DNA of 64,000 nucleotides from Salinadaptatus halalkaliphilus (lineage in GTDB: Archaea > Halobacteriota > Halobacteria > Halobacteriales > Natrialbaceae): NCBI RefSeq assembly GCF_006543045.1, contig NZ_RBZW01000021.1, positions 248,001 to 312,000 of the forward strand, written 5' to 3'. The notes below the pieces were generated by a model. That model was not told the origin of the DNA, ran no database searches, and worked only from the letters and a program-made list of their open reading frames with translations. Below, piece by piece: positions 35,666-44,880 of the stretch; position 1 is the stretch's first letter; every line of letters begins with the position of its first letter. A program made the translations under genes and the position numbers.

Positions 35666-36727
35666 ATGGGCGGAGCGGTCCCACCTTCGGCCGTGGAGCT
35701 ATCGCTCGTCGATCTCGCACCGATCCCGGAGGGTGGTACAGCGACGGCGGCGTTCGAGCAGACGGTCGAACGGGCCCAGCAGGCCGAAGAACTCGGCTAC
35801 TCGCGGTTTTGGGTCGCCGAGCATCACGACTTTACCGACTCGATCGCGAGCACGTCGCCCGAAGCACTGATCCCCCACGTCGCCGCGAAAACCGACGCCA
35901 TTCGCGTCGGCTCGGGCACCGTGTTGCTCAACCACTACAGTCCGTACAAGGTTGCGGAAACGTTCAGCGTTCTCGATGCCCTTGCCCCCGGCCGTATCGA
36001 TCTCGGGGTCGGCCGGGCGACCGGCAATCCGGTCAGCGATCTGGCCCTCCAACGGGATCGAAGCCAGCGCCGTCGCGGCGGTGATCACGCCGACAAGATT
36101 CACGAGGTCGCCGCACACATTCACGACGGCTTTCCCGACGACCACCAGTTCGCCGATCTGCAACTGCCCCGGTCAGCCGAGACCGTCCCCGAGATCTGGG
36201 TGCTTGGCTCGAGTCCCTCGAGTGCGAAGATCGCCGGCGAGCTGGGGCTACCCTACTGTTTTGCCGCGTTCATCAGGCCCGGCCCCGCCGTGGATGCCTT
36301 CGAGACCTATCGCGAGCAGTTCGAACCATCGTCGTTCGGCGCCGGGCCGGACGAGCCTAACGGAATGCTCGCCGTCAACGTCACCTGCGCCGAGACCGAC
36401 GAGAAAGCCGCGCGGCTGCGCGCGACCACGGAGGCGTCCTCCCGGCTCCTCCGAAGCGGCCGGGTCGAGGACCTGCCGATCCACTCGGTCGAGGAGGCAA
36501 TCGACGTACTCGGCGCCGTTCCAGACCCGACCCCCGACACGATCGAGCCGGGCGAGTGGCCGCGAGCCATCTCGGGCAGTCCGTCGACGGTGCGGAATCT
36601 GCTCGAGCAGCTCACGGCCCAGGTCGGCGTCGACGAGGTCGTGATCCAGAACCAGCTCGCGGAGCACGAAAACACGCTTCGGTCCCACGAGCTGCTGGCC
36701 GACGCCGCGGATCTCTCGGCCCGGTGA
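35666..36727 (+). CDS. LLM class flavin-dependent oxidoreductase
   Basis: A luciferase-like monooxygenase family protein (353 aa). The N-terminal 'VELSLVDLAPIPEGGTATAA' and 'EELGYSRFWVAEHHD' followed by 'RVGSGTVLLNHYSPYKVAET' and 'LDALAPGRIDLGVGRATG' identify the bacterial luciferase-alpha-like (MsnO8/YhbW) subgroup. It would bind FMN or F420; haloarchaea have F420, so the cofactor is uncertain, and the substrate is unknown. ATG 35666 is preferred, since upstream sequence is the divergent gene's region. It is followed 49 bases later by a GDPD gene. Confidence 0.88.
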   Translation: MGGAVPPSAVELSLVDLAPIPEGGTATAAFEQTVERAQQAEELGYSRFWVAEHHDFTDSIASTSPEALIPHVAAKTDAIRVGSGTVLLNHYSPYKVAETFSVLDALAPGRIDLGVGRATGNPVSDLALQRDRSQRRRGGDHADKIHEVAAHIHDGFPDDHQFADLQLPRSAETVPEIWVLGSSPSSAKIAGELGLPYCFAAFIRPGPAVDAFETYREQFEPSSFGAGPDEPNGMLAVNVTCAETDEKAARLRATTEASSRLLRSGRVEDLPIHSVEEAIDVLGAVPDPTPDTIEPGEWPRAISGSPSTVRNLLEQLTAQVGVDEVVIQNQLAEHENTLRSHELLADAADLSAR

Positions 36728-36776
36728 ATCGACGCTCGAGCGCAGCGACCATTATCCTGGCCCGCTACCGTCACGT

Positions 36777-37604
36777 ATGCCCAACCCTGCCGTCGTCGCC
36801 CATCGGTGCTACGCAGGCGTCGCCCCGGAGAATACCGTCGGTGCTGCCGTCGCGGCGGCCAATCACGAGGGGACGACGATGCTCGAGATCGACGTCCAGC
36901 CGGCGGCCTGCGGGACGCCGGTCGTCATCCACGACGAGCGACTCGAGGGGGCCCGACGTGGTCGCCCGCTGACCGACGCCACGGGCCTCGTCTGGGAGAC
37001 GCCGCTCGAGGACGTCCAGTCCGCCCACGTTCTCGGTACCGCGGAGACGGTCCCGACGCTCGAGGCGCTGCTCGAGGCGGTACCGGCGACGGTCGGGATC
37101 AACGTCGAGTTGAAGAATCCGGGGACGACCGAGCTGCGGGTCGGTGACGCCCTCGACGTTGACGAACGCGGGCGTCGCCAGGCCGTCTGGCAGCCGTTCG
37201 TCGAGCGAGTCGTCGCCGACTGTGGGGCCTTCGACGGCGAACTGCTGTTTTCGTCCTTTTGTGAGGGGGCACTCGCGGCGCTTCGCGAAACTGCGCCCGC
37301 CTACGCCGCCGCCCCGCTGGTGTGGGACGACCTCGCGGCCGGACTCGAGATCGCCGAGCGCTACGATTGCGAGGCGATCCATCCGCCGAAGAATGCGATC
37401 GCCGGCACCGATCTTGCGAGGACCGAGTACGCCGGCCGCTCCGCGACGGAGCCGACGGTCGATGTCCTCGAGCGCGCCCACGACGCCGGCCGAGCGGTCA
37501 CCGTCTGGACGGTCGAGAGCTGGCTCGAGGCTGCCCAACTCGCCGCGGCGGGCGTCGACGGTATCATCGCGGAGTATCCGGGCCTCGAGGGCTGCGTAGA
37601 GTAG
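36777..37604 (+). CDS. glycerophosphodiester phosphodiesterase
   Basis: A GDPD family protein (275 aa) that hydrolyses glycerophosphodiesters to glycerol phosphate and an alcohol. Catalytic-type residues are His9-Arg10 (VAHRCYAGVAPENT), Glu37 and Asp39 (LEIDVQ) and His52 (VVIHDERL). The C-terminal 'TVWTVESWLEAAQLAAAGVD' and 'GIIAEYPG' complete the TIM barrel. No signal peptide is visible, so it is cytoplasmic. Its products may feed glycerol phosphate use or lipid turnover. Confidence 0.92.
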   Translation: MPNPAVVAHRCYAGVAPENTVGAAVAAANHEGTTMLEIDVQPAACGTPVVIHDERLEGARRGRPLTDATGLVWETPLEDVQSAHVLGTAETVPTLEALLEAVPATVGINVELKNPGTTELRVGDALDVDERGRRQAVWQPFVERVVADCGAFDGELLFSSFCEGALAALRETAPAYAAAPLVWDDLAAGLEIAERYDCEAIHPPKNAIAGTDLARTEYAGRSATEPTVDVLERAHDAGRAVTVWTVESWLEAAQLAAAGVDGIIAEYPGLEGCVE

Positions 37605-37615
37605 GTCGACCTCGG

Positions 37616-38287
37616 TCACTTCTCGAGGCTGTGGACCGGCCGTTCGGGAGTCGGCTGGGTGAGTTCGAAGCCGACGGCGAGGACGACGACTTGCCAGCCG
37701 AGTCCACCGAGGACGAGTATCGCGTTGGCGGCTGTCGGACCGAGGGCTGCTTCGAACCCGACGCCGATGCGAACGACCGAGTCGACGAGGACGACGGCGA
37801 CCGTCGGCCAGAACGCGAGCGCGGCCCCGCGAACGAACTGGGAGAGACGAAGGTCGAGTCGCTCGAGGCCGTCGTAGAGGGCAAGCCAGCCGGCGACGGC
37901 CACACACGCGAGAAGAAAGAGGTTGCCCAGCGCGGGCGGCACGGTGACGAGCAGTGAGGCCACGAGCGCCATCGGTAACCCGATGAGTGGCAGACAGACA
38001 AGCGCCAGGATCGCGAACGGACCGCCGCCAGCGGGGTTTGCACGCAGTCGCCGATACCCCCCTCGCTCGAGCCAGATCGTACAGCCGGCAGCGATCGCCA
38101 GCACGAGTATCCAGAGCCACAGTTCGGGCACGCCGATATCGACCGGTGATCGACCGATCACCGTCTCGCTCGTTCGGACGACGTTGATCGCCGTCCAGAC
38201 CAGGACGAGAAACATCCCGACCGCTGCGCCGACTGCTGTCAGTATCGAACCGGCAACGTCGCGGAGCCGCCGAATCGTTCTCGTCAC
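37616..38287 (-). CDS. hypothetical multi-pass membrane protein
   Basis: 223 aa with about six hydrophobic segments: 'SILTAVGAAVGMFLVLVWTA', 'LWLWILVLAIAAGCTIWL', 'FAILALVCLPLIGLPMALVA', 'LGNLFLLACVAVAGWLALYD', 'ALAFWPTVAVVLVDSVVRIG' and 'ILVLGGLGWQVVVLAVGFEL'. No family is recognised. It is convergent with the GDPD gene, only 11 bases away. The plus strand opposite shows only low-complexity shadow frames. Confidence 0.65.
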   Translation of the reverse strand: MTRTIRRLRDVAGSILTAVGAAVGMFLVLVWTAINVVRTSETVIGRSPVDIGVPELWLWILVLAIAAGCTIWLERGGYRRLRANPAGGGPFAILALVCLPLIGLPMALVASLLVTVPPALGNLFLLACVAVAGWLALYDGLERLDLRLSQFVRGAALAFWPTVAVVLVDSVVRIGVGFEAALGPTAANAILVLGGLGWQVVVLAVGFELTQPTPERPVHSLEK

Positions 38288-38378
38288 GTGATGGTCACTG
38301 CATCCATTCGATCCTCGATGCTGGAAATAAATAAGTGGTGACGATTGTGGTGGCTATTACCATCGGGAACTGCACGTA

Positions 38379-39923
38379 TTACTCCCGGGGCGGCTGACGT
38401 TGGGAGAGGTCGTCGGTCGCGGGGCCCTCGAGGACCGTGCCGTCGGGGTCGTACCGCGAGCCGTGACAGGGACAGTCCCAACTGGCCTCGGCGTCGTTCC
38501 ACTCGAGGAGACAGCCCATGTGCGTACAGACGGCGGAGACGGCGTGGATGTCGTCGTCGGCGTCTCGCGCGCACGCGATCGGCCGGCCGTTCCGGCGAAC
38601 GATCGTTCCCTCGCCGGGCTCGAGGGGGATTCGGTCCGACTCGAGGAGCGCCCGGGCCCAGTCGGTGGCGAACTGACTCATCGCGTCGGCGTTCTCGGTT
38701 AGGGTCGTCCCGAGCGATGTCGTGGGCGTAAATCGCAGTGGATCGAACAGATCGGCTGTGGCCGGCGACTCACCCGTGAGGAGGTCCGCGAGCAGCGTGC
38801 CGGCGGCGACGCCGTTGGTCATTCCCCAGCCCCGAAAGCCCGTCGCGACGGAGACGTGCTCGGTCGCCGGGCCGATCGGGCCGACCAGCGGCACCTTATC
38901 GGCCGCGACGTAGTCCTGGGTCGACCAGCGGTAGGCGACCGACTCGACGGGAAACCGCTCGCGCGCCCAGCGGTAGAGTCGGCGGTAGCGTTCGGCGGTC
39001 GACCCGCCCTGGCCCGTCTTGTGATTTTCGCCGCCGACCAGCAGGAACTCGCCGCCGGCGTCGCGGTGAGTCCGAACCGACCGGTAGTTCTCGCTCGAGC
39101 GGTAGTACATCGCCTCGGGCGCTCGCCCGTCGAGACGCAGCGCGAGGACGTAGGACCGTTTCGGGTGCATCCGCGCGAAGTAGCCAGCGCGATCGAGGAT
39201 CGGAAAGCCGGTTGCGACGACGACTCGTCGGGCGGTTACCGTGGGGCCGTCGGTCCGAACGCGACAGGGCGAGCCGGGATCGATATTCGTTACGCGCGTG
39301 CGCTCGGCGACGAGCGCGTCGTCGTCGGCCCGCAGTTCGTCGGTGACCGCGAGCAGGTATTTCCGGGGGTGAAACCAGGCCTGATCCTCGAACTTGACCG
39401 CGGCCTGTGCGCGTTCGAACGGGGGGACCGACGTGACGTAACTCGCCTCGAGGCCGGCGGCACGTGCCGCCTCGACCTCGCGGCGGATTTCGTCGGGTTC
39501 GTTGCTGTAGAGGTAGGACGGCACGCGTTCGAACCCACACTCGATACCGAGGTCGTCGATGCGCCGTTCGACCGTCTCGATCGCGTCCTCCTGGAGTCGC
39601 GCGTACTGACTCGCCTGTCGGGGCCCGAACGCGTTTCGCAGGTGGTCGTATATAACGCCGTGTTGGCTGGTCAACTTCGCGGTCGTCTTCCCCGTGACGC
39701 CGCTTGCGACGCGGTCGCGTTCGAGGACCGCGACCGACTGGCCTCGCTCGCGCAGTTCGAGTGCGGTCGACAGCCCGGCGATTCCGGCGCCGACGACGGC
39801 GACGTCGACCGACGCCGGGTCCTCGAGCGTCGAGACTTGCCGGTCGTCGTCTTCGATCGTACTCGCGAGCCAGAGCGAGGTCGCTTCGCCGGGGAGGTCG
39901 TCGTCGCGAGGGAACTCGGCCAT
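38379..39923 (-). CDS. FAD-dependent oxidoreductase with C-terminal Rieske domain
   Basis: 514 aa from ATG 39923 (MAEFPRDDDLPGEATSLWLA). It has a DAO-type FAD domain with GAGIAG at about 45-50 ('AVVGAGIAGLSTALELRERG') and 'VAYRWSTQDYVAADKVPLVG'. The C-terminal Rieske [2Fe-2S] domain has CTHMGC and CPCHGS motifs separated by about 16 residues. This fusion is seen in YuxL/glycine-oxidase-like enzymes of soil bacteria and haloarchaea; the substrate, probably an amine, is unknown. It is a single gene, convergent on a membrane protein gene. Confidence 0.9.
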   Translation of the reverse strand: MAEFPRDDDLPGEATSLWLASTIEDDDRQVSTLEDPASVDVAVVGAGIAGLSTALELRERGQSVAVLERDRVASGVTGKTTAKLTSQHGVIYDHLRNAFGPRQASQYARLQEDAIETVERRIDDLGIECGFERVPSYLYSNEPDEIRREVEAARAAGLEASYVTSVPPFERAQAAVKFEDQAWFHPRKYLLAVTDELRADDDALVAERTRVTNIDPGSPCRVRTDGPTVTARRVVVATGFPILDRAGYFARMHPKRSYVLALRLDGRAPEAMYYRSSENYRSVRTHRDAGGEFLLVGGENHKTGQGGSTAERYRRLYRWARERFPVESVAYRWSTQDYVAADKVPLVGPIGPATEHVSVATGFRGWGMTNGVAAGTLLADLLTGESPATADLFDPLRFTPTTSLGTTLTENADAMSQFATDWARALLESDRIPLEPGEGTIVRRNGRPIACARDADDDIHAVSAVCTHMGCLLEWNDAEASWDCPCHGSRYDPDGTVLEGPATDDLSQRQPPRE

Positions 39924-39972
39924 TGGATCGACTCCAACTGACGGCAAGCGTCGTCAAATAACGCGTGGGTGG

Positions 39973-40401
39973 CTACGCGGTGTCGACGGCCCAGCGATCG
40001 GAGTAGGCCGTTCCACAATCACACCGGGCGTAGGCGTGGACGACGTCGCCCTCGGCGTAGATGCCGCCGACGTCCTCGTTTTGCTCCTCGGCGAAGGCGA
40101 AGACGAACTCGACCGCGTGGTCGTCGCCGTCGCTGGCCTCCGGACAGTCGCCACTCGCGAGATCGTCGGCGATGTCCCCCTCGAGCCCCATCGCCGATTG
40201 GGCGAATGCCATCGCGTCGACGCCGGTCACCGACTGGAACGCGCTTCGGCCCTGCTCGCCGTCGACGACGAGCAAGATGCCGTCACCGATCCGTTCGCCG
40301 ACCTGTTCGAGGCGGTCGCTCGAGACGGACGAGTCGGGAAGAAACATCGCGACGTCGTCGGGTCGCTCACCGGCCAAAAACTCCTCACGGCGCTCACTCA
40401 T
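39973..40401 (-). CDS. conserved haloarchaeal hypothetical (DUF5807-like)
   Basis: 142 aa from ATG 40401 (MSERREEFLAGERPDDVAMF). The protein has the pattern 'LEQVGERIGDGILLVVDGEQ', 'GRSAFQSVTGVDAMAFAQSA' and a C-terminal 'DVVHAYARCDCGTAYSDRW' with a CxC that may bind metal. I believe this is the DUF5807 family, but the number is from memory. The function is unknown. It lies 49 bases from the Rieske oxidoreductase gene on the same strand, so it may be co-transcribed with it. Confidence 0.7.
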   Translation of the reverse strand: MSERREEFLAGERPDDVAMFLPDSSVSSDRLEQVGERIGDGILLVVDGEQGRSAFQSVTGVDAMAFAQSAMGLEGDIADDLASGDCPEASDGDDHAVEFVFAFAEEQNEDVGGIYAEGDVVHAYARCDCGTAYSDRWAVDTA

Positions 40402-40863
40402 GGCGACCGATAGCGCCTCGACGGGGAAAAAGGGCGTCGTTTGTCCCGCCGAGTCGCCTGGCGGTGGAATCGGCTGTATCGGGTCCAGTGATAGTCTATC
40501 ATCCTTTTGGCCACTCATCAAGGAAAGAGAACGAATGCAAGAAATCTACAGTGAAAACGCAGTCTTCAAACATCACTGATCGGTAATGGACACGAATATG
40601 CTATTTGTGTATATTTTATAATAGTATGTACAGATACTGTCGTTGATTTATCTACCGATGGAGCGGTAGGTTCCCTGTCGTTTAATACGTGGCAGTTCGA
40701 GCACTCAACTAGTCGTGATTGGGATCGGAAACGCTGTGGCTGGCTGTCGCTGGCACCGAGCCTCCGTCACCGCCCGGTGACGAAACCAGACAGCGACGAG
40801 CCGTCGGCACCACGTCGGCGGCGGGACGGGACCCACTCACGAAACCCCCAATAGTGATCGGCA
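40402..40863. other. 462-bp AT-rich divergent intergenic region
   Basis: No convincing gene. The stretch 40580-40660 (including tgtgtatattttataatagt) is the most AT-rich in the window. It also holds a possible stem ctaccg...cggtag near 40656-40673 and a TATA-like tttaata at 40682. A 7-bp-arm palindrome lies closer to the PadR gene. The composition differs sharply from the flanks, which may mark lost or acquired DNA. Confidence 0.4.
40766..40781. promoter_or_regulatory. perfect palindrome upstream of PadR gene
   Basis: gtcaccg-cc-cggtgac lies about 83 bases before the PadR-like ATG at 40864. It could be a binding site for that regulator or for another; not demonstrable from sequence. Confidence 0.3.
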
Positions 40864-41364
40864 ATGCGTGAGGATACGATCAATACTCGGTCTATCCTCG
40901 AGAAACTCTCGAGGACGGCCATCACGGACGACCCACCGGAATCGGACGACGGCGACGTGGCTCGAGACGATCGGTCGAGCACCGGCGTCGAACACGAACT
41001 CGAGGCACTCCTCGCCGACGTTACGGAGGCGCTTTCGGTCGAGGACGTCGCCTTCGAGGAGACGCTCGTCAAGGAGAACCTCGACGAGATTCTCCTGGTA
41101 CTCATCGCGTTACACGAGGAGACACACGGCGACGAACTGCTGACCGATATCGAACAGTTGTTCGACACCCAGCTGAGTCCGGGAACCGTCTATCCGCTGT
41201 TACACGACCTCGAGGAGTCGGACACCCTCTCGATGCAGGCGAAAGTCCGCACGAAAGAGTACTCGATCGCCGACCGCGACGCCGTCAGAGCGGACCTCGA
41301 GGATGCGATGGTCCAACACCTCGCGTTCGGGATGTTACTGTACGCGTTCCTCCACCGATACTGA
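40864..41364 (+). CDS. PadR-like transcriptional regulator
   Basis: 166 aa. An acidic N-terminal 70 residues precede a winged-helix domain ('LVLIALHEETHGDELLTDIE', 'LFDTQLSPGTVYPLLHDLEE', 'KEYSIADRDAVRADLEDAM'), which matches the PadR pattern of HTH followed by a beta wing. The N-terminal extension is unusual but occurs in haloarchaeal members. The end 'HLAFGMLLYAFLHRY' is a hydrophobic helix, probably for dimerisation. No target gene lies directly adjacent; a palindrome is upstream. Confidence 0.85.
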   Translation: MREDTINTRSILEKLSRTAITDDPPESDDGDVARDDRSSTGVEHELEALLADVTEALSVEDVAFEETLVKENLDEILLVLIALHEETHGDELLTDIEQLFDTQLSPGTVYPLLHDLEESDTLSMQAKVRTKEYSIADRDAVRADLEDAMVQHLAFGMLLYAFLHRY

Positions 41365-41445
41365 TCACTCGATCCGGCCGGTGTCACACAGACGCTTGGC
41401 TCGCCGTCCCCGGTTCCGTCCCCGTTTTCGCCACTCCTCGTGGTC

Positions 41446-41886
41446 CTACTGATCGTCCTCGAGCGAACTGGCGATATCCTGCAAGCTGCTGGCTGGTGGC
41501 TCGTAGGCGTCGTAGTAGGCCGTCGCCCCAGGCTCGCGTAGGCCATAGAGAAAGTCGGGTTCGACGACGTCGAACAGCGCCGAGCCGCCGGCGCGAACGT
41601 CGTGGTCGTCGACCCACGCGGCCAACCGATCGCGTCCGGTGCTCGGATCACGAGCGGCGTCGGGCGTCTCGTAAATCCCACGAACGACGCGTTCGTCGCC
41701 GGTCAGTGCGCGCTCGACGGCGGCAAACTGTTCCGTCTCATCGAGGACGATTCGGACGACATCGTCGGTCGGGACGATGTCGGCCGCCTCGGCCGGCAAC
41801 TCGAGGGTGACGCCGGTTGCCGTCTCGGTACACGTGGCTCTGAACGTCTGGACTGAGGGATGATCGCTCGCAATTCGGTCTGCCAT
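41446..41886 (-). CDS. conserved haloarchaeal hypothetical protein
   Basis: 146 aa from ATG 41886 (MADRIASDHPSVQTFRATCT). It contains 'LELPAEAADIVPTDDVVRIV', 'GIYETPDAARDPSTGRDRLA' and the end 'PPASSLQDIASSLEDDQ'. It lies 16 bases after ribosomal protein S6e on the same strand, an arrangement I recall as common in haloarchaea, which suggests a translation-linked or housekeeping role. No catalytic motif is seen. Confidence 0.72.
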   Translation of the reverse strand: MADRIASDHPSVQTFRATCTETATGVTLELPAEAADIVPTDDVVRIVLDETEQFAAVERALTGDERVVRGIYETPDAARDPSTGRDRLAAWVDDHDVRAGGSALFDVVEPDFLYGLREPGATAYYDAYEPPASSLQDIASSLEDDQ

Positions 41887-41902
41887 GAGCGTGAAAACGA
41901 GG

Positions 41903-42304
41903 TTATTCGTCGGCGTCGTCGTCTTCGCCGAGCAGTTCGTCGACGGCGGTGGCGCCGCGGTCGACGATAGCGGCGTTGATCTGTGCGACGGCGTCGGAGA
42001 CTTCGCTGCCCCGAACCGTGATGCGGCGGCGCTCGCCGTCACGAGATGGGTGGTAACCGACCTGGCGACCCTCCATGAGGACTTCGTTCAGGTTCGCGCC
42101 GGCGACGTCAGGGTTGAGCGGTCGACCCGCGTCGTCGGAGCCGCCGGTGATCTCGAGCGTGTAGCCGTCGAGGCCGACGGCCGAGCCGTCGACTTCTTCG
42201 CCGATCGACTTGCCGATGAACCGATTTGCGTCCTGTTCGGCCGCCTCGAGCTGATAGGACGATCCGGAATCCGGATCGCCGACGACGACAGTGAAACTTG
42301 CCAT
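41903..42304 (-). CDS. rps6e: 30S ribosomal protein S6e
   Basis: Archaeal S6e (133 aa) from ATG 42304 ([20 protein letters not shown]). Typical segments are '[20 protein letters not shown]', '[20 protein letters not shown]' and '[20 protein letters not shown]'. It is a small-subunit ribosomal protein. The upstream reading beyond the ATG is unlikely to be translated. It is followed closely by the hypothetical gene at 41446, probably as one transcript. Confidence 0.96.
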   Translation of the reverse strand: MASFTVVVGDPDSGSSYQLEAAEQDANRFIGKSIGEEVDGSAVGLDGYTLEITGGSDDAGRPLNPDVAGANLNEVLMEGRQVGYHPSRDGERRRITVRGSEVSDAVAQINAAIVDRGATAVDELLGEDDDADE

Positions 42305-42430
42305 GCCCGAGCCAAGACGACCGTCGCTCAAAAGAACATCGTTTCAATCCGACCGCTCGAGGGGACATACTGCGTCGGACCCGCCCTCGAGCGGGAGTGA
42401 TACCAACAAGTGTATCGCCAGTATCCGTGA

Positions 42431-43207
42431 CTACACGTCCCGCTCTTCCGAAATCTGGGGGACGCCTTTGGCGGTGATCGTCTCGCCGACGAGATACGAG
42501 GCGGCCGGACTGGCGAGGAACTGGGTCACGTCGGCGATCTCCTCGACGGTGCCGATCCGGCGGGCGACTTCGCTGCGGTCGATATTGTCGGCAGTGACGC
42601 CCATTTGACTCTCGACGCCGGGCGTGGCGACGAAGCCGGGGGCGATGCAGTTGACGCGGACGTCGTCATCGGCCCACTCGTAGGACAGCGTCGTCGTGAG
42701 GTTGATGACGGCCGCTTTGCCGGCACCGTAGGGACTCATCAGCGGCGACCCGCGCTGGCCGGCGACGCTGGCGAAGTTGATGACCGTGCCGCCGCCGTCC
42801 TTGAGGGAGTCTGCGGCGGCGTGGGTACAGTGGTAGGTTCCGTTGACGTTGATGTCGATGATCGTCTCCCAGCCGTTGGGCGAAATGTCGTCGAAGTCGG
42901 CCATGAAGGAGGCGCCGGCGTTGTTGACGAGCACGTCGATGGTACCGAACTCCTCGACGGTCGCCTCGACGAGCGCGTCGACGGCGTCGCGGTCCGTCAC
43001 GTCACACTCGATCGCCAGGGCCTCGCCGGGACTGTCGGCGTCGTTGATCTCCTCGGCGACGGGGTCGACGTTGTCCTGTTCGCGTGAACAGACGACGACG
43101 TCGACGCCGTCCGCGGCGAACTGTGTGGCGATCTCGCGACCGATCCCGCTCGAGGAGCCGGTGACGATGGCGACCTCACCGTCGACGCTAAACTGGTCCG
43201 TACTCAC
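42431..43207 (-). CDS. SDR family oxidoreductase
   Basis: A classical short-chain dehydrogenase/reductase (258 aa). The cofactor motif is 'TGSSSGIGREIATQFAADG' (TGxxxGIG) near residues 16-34, with NNAGAS near 90. The active site is Tyr-x-x-x-Lys in 'SPYGAGKAAVINLTTTL', preceded by the catalytic Ser in 'NFASVAGQRGS'. 'RVNCIAPGFVATPGVESQMG' follows. It is similar to 3-oxoacyl-ACP or glucose dehydrogenase-type SDRs; the substrate is unknown. It is divergent from the HAD gene. Confidence 0.93.
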   Translation of the reverse strand: MSTDQFSVDGEVAIVTGSSSGIGREIATQFAADGVDVVVCSREQDNVDPVAEEINDADSPGEALAIECDVTDRDAVDALVEATVEEFGTIDVLVNNAGASFMADFDDISPNGWETIIDINVNGTYHCTHAAADSLKDGGGTVINFASVAGQRGSPLMSPYGAGKAAVINLTTTLSYEWADDDVRVNCIAPGFVATPGVESQMGVTADNIDRSEVARRIGTVEEIADVTQFLASPAASYLVGETITAKGVPQISEERDV

Positions 43208-43341
43208 GCCTGCTCACCCGCAAACTGCATCTGTGCTGTTACCATTGTTGTCCAACACCGTCGGGTTTGGAGTAGCTGTTAATAAAGGTGTGTGAGAACA
43301 CCGCAGTGTTAAGTGGGTGCCCCGAGAGGGATAGACAACCA

Positions 43342-44070
43342 ATGAGCAGCGAGACGAATCCACAGTGTGGCAGCGCTGACGGCTGGGAGGCCGTCTTCTG
43401 GGACATCGGCGGCGTCATCCTCGAACTCGAGTCGGTCCAATCGGCCCACGCGGCGTTCGTCGCTGACCTTGTCGACGAACACGACCTCGAGATGAGTACC
43501 GAAACGGCCGTCGACACCTGGCGCAGCGCGGTCGGCGATCAGTTTCGATCGCGGGAGGGAACGGAATTCCAGTCGGCAACAGCGGCCTACGCACACGGGG
43601 TAGACGAACTGGTCGGGGAGTCGGTTCCGATCGAGGAGTGGAAACCACCCTTCGACGAGCACGTCCAGTCGTCGATCCGACCGATTCCGGGCGCCGTCGA
43701 GGCTATCGAGGAGTTGGCTGCCCGCGAGATCCACGTCGGGGTGATAAGCGATGTCGACGACGACGCCGGCAAGGGGATGCTCGAGCGCTTCGGCGTGCGC
43801 CAGCAGTTCGACTCGATCACGACCTCCGAGGCGGTCGGCCGAACGAAGCCCGATCCCGCGATGTTCGAGACCGCCCTCGAGACGGCCGATGTCGCCCCCG
43901 AGCGATCGCTGATGATCGGCGATCGGTACGACCACGACGTCAGAGGTGCCGACGAGATGGGGATGCACGGCGTCGCCTTCGGCGCCGAGGACGGTCCCGC
44001 CGTGGCCTACCGGATCGACTCGCCCGAGGAAATCCTCGAGATCGTCGCCGAGGAGACACCACCCGCGTAA
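43342..44070 (+). CDS. HAD family hydrolase
   Basis: 242 aa from ATG 43342 (MSSETNPQCGSADGWEAVFW). The HAD motif I appears as 'FWDIGGVILELESV' with Asp-x-Gly in place of the usual DxDxT/V second Asp. Motif II is near 'VGVISDVDD', and motifs III and IV are the Lys in 'GRTKPDPAMFETAL' and 'MIGDRYDHDVRGADEMG'. The missing second Asp of motif I is found in some dehalogenase-like HADs, so phosphatase activity is uncertain. A ttaataaa box at 43279 is the likely promoter. Confidence 0.85.
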   Translation: MSSETNPQCGSADGWEAVFWDIGGVILELESVQSAHAAFVADLVDEHDLEMSTETAVDTWRSAVGDQFRSREGTEFQSATAAYAHGVDELVGESVPIEEWKPPFDEHVQSSIRPIPGAVEAIEELAAREIHVGVISDVDDDAGKGMLERFGVRQQFDSITTSEAVGRTKPDPAMFETALETADVAPERSLMIGDRYDHDVRGADEMGMHGVAFGAEDGPAVAYRIDSPEEILEIVAEETPPA

Positions 44071-44145
44071 CGACCGTCTCTCGAGGCGGTTCGTACGACC
44101 GCTATCCAAACCCTTTTCTTCATAATTTACGAGTCATGTACTGAC

Positions 44146-44772
44146 ATGGGGGCAACCGGCGACGACGTGGGCGACACCCAGGAAGCGATCATGCACGCGA
44201 CCTATCGGGCGCTCTGTAAACACGGCTATGCGAATCTGACGATGCAGACGATCGCCGACGAGTTCGACAAGACCAAAGGCGTCATCCACTACCACTACGA
44301 CACCAAAGAGGACTTGCTCGTCGCATTTCTCGAGTATCTGCTGGAGTCCTTCGAGCAGAGTTTGGCGGCTATCGAGGGCGAAACGCCTCTCGAGCGCCTC
44401 GAGGCGTTCGTCGACGCGTTGCTGTTTGGACCGCCCGATCGCGGCCAGTTCGACCACTGGGAGCTCACGATCGCACTGCTGGAGGTTCGCTCCGAGGCCC
44501 CCTACAACGCCGAGTTCCGCAGACAGTTGAGCCGGAACTACGAAACGATCGAGGCGACGGTCGTCGCCATCGTCGAGGACGGCATCGAACAGGGGCAGTT
44601 TCGCCAAAATGTCGACCCCGAACAGGTCGCGGTCTTGCTGATGACGACGATCAACGGTGCGCGGATGTACCAGGTCTCGCTCGATCGCGACGACGTTGCC
44701 GACATCGTCAGAACCGCGCTCGAGGCGGTCGTTCGGGAGTGGCTCTGCGCCGACGCCCCCACGGACGAGTAG
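44146..44772 (+). CDS. TetR/AcrR family transcriptional regulator
   Basis: 208 aa. The HTH is 'MQTIADEFDKTKGVIHYHYD' in an N-terminal domain beginning 'EAIMHATYRALCKHGYANLT'. The C-terminal domain ('NAEFRRQLSRNYETIEATVV') resembles the TetR_C group. It is clearly paralogous to the gene at 47544. A cataattta box lies about 20 bases before the ATG. The 3' end carries a 21-bp direct repeat that includes the stop codon. The target is unknown; the downstream gene encodes a beta-lactamase-fold protein. Confidence 0.92.
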   Translation: MGATGDDVGDTQEAIMHATYRALCKHGYANLTMQTIADEFDKTKGVIHYHYDTKEDLLVAFLEYLLESFEQSLAAIEGETPLERLEAFVDALLFGPPDRGQFDHWELTIALLEVRSEAPYNAEFRRQLSRNYETIEATVVAIVEDGIEQGQFRQNVDPEQVAVLLMTTINGARMYQVSLDRDDVADIVRTALEAVVREWLCADAPTDE

Positions 44773-44812
44773 GCGGTCTCTGCGTCGATGTCCCCACGGA
44801 CGAGTAGGCGGT
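44757..44812. repeat. 21-bp direct repeat at the TetR gene end
   Basis: Exact copies at 44757-44777 and 44792-44812 of a sequence beginning ccccacggacgagtaggcgg, with 14 bp between them. The first copy includes the TetR stop codon. It is probably a small recent slippage or recombination duplication. Confidence 0.7.
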
Positions 44813-44880
44813 TTCCGACATCGCCGCCGGACGGCGGATTCCAGATCAACGGAGGGAAACGCTTCGAGTCCCAACGAGGG

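Noticed and set aside
37322-37957. Plus-strand 211-codon frame opposite the membrane protein at 37616
   Set aside because: It overlaps the end of the GDPD gene, is rich in Arg/Gly/Asp without structure, and the minus strand gives clear transmembrane helices.
40529-40579. Short AT-rich frame (MQEIYSENAVFKHH)
   Set aside because: Only about 14 codons in a region of odd composition; no ribosome-binding or promoter support.
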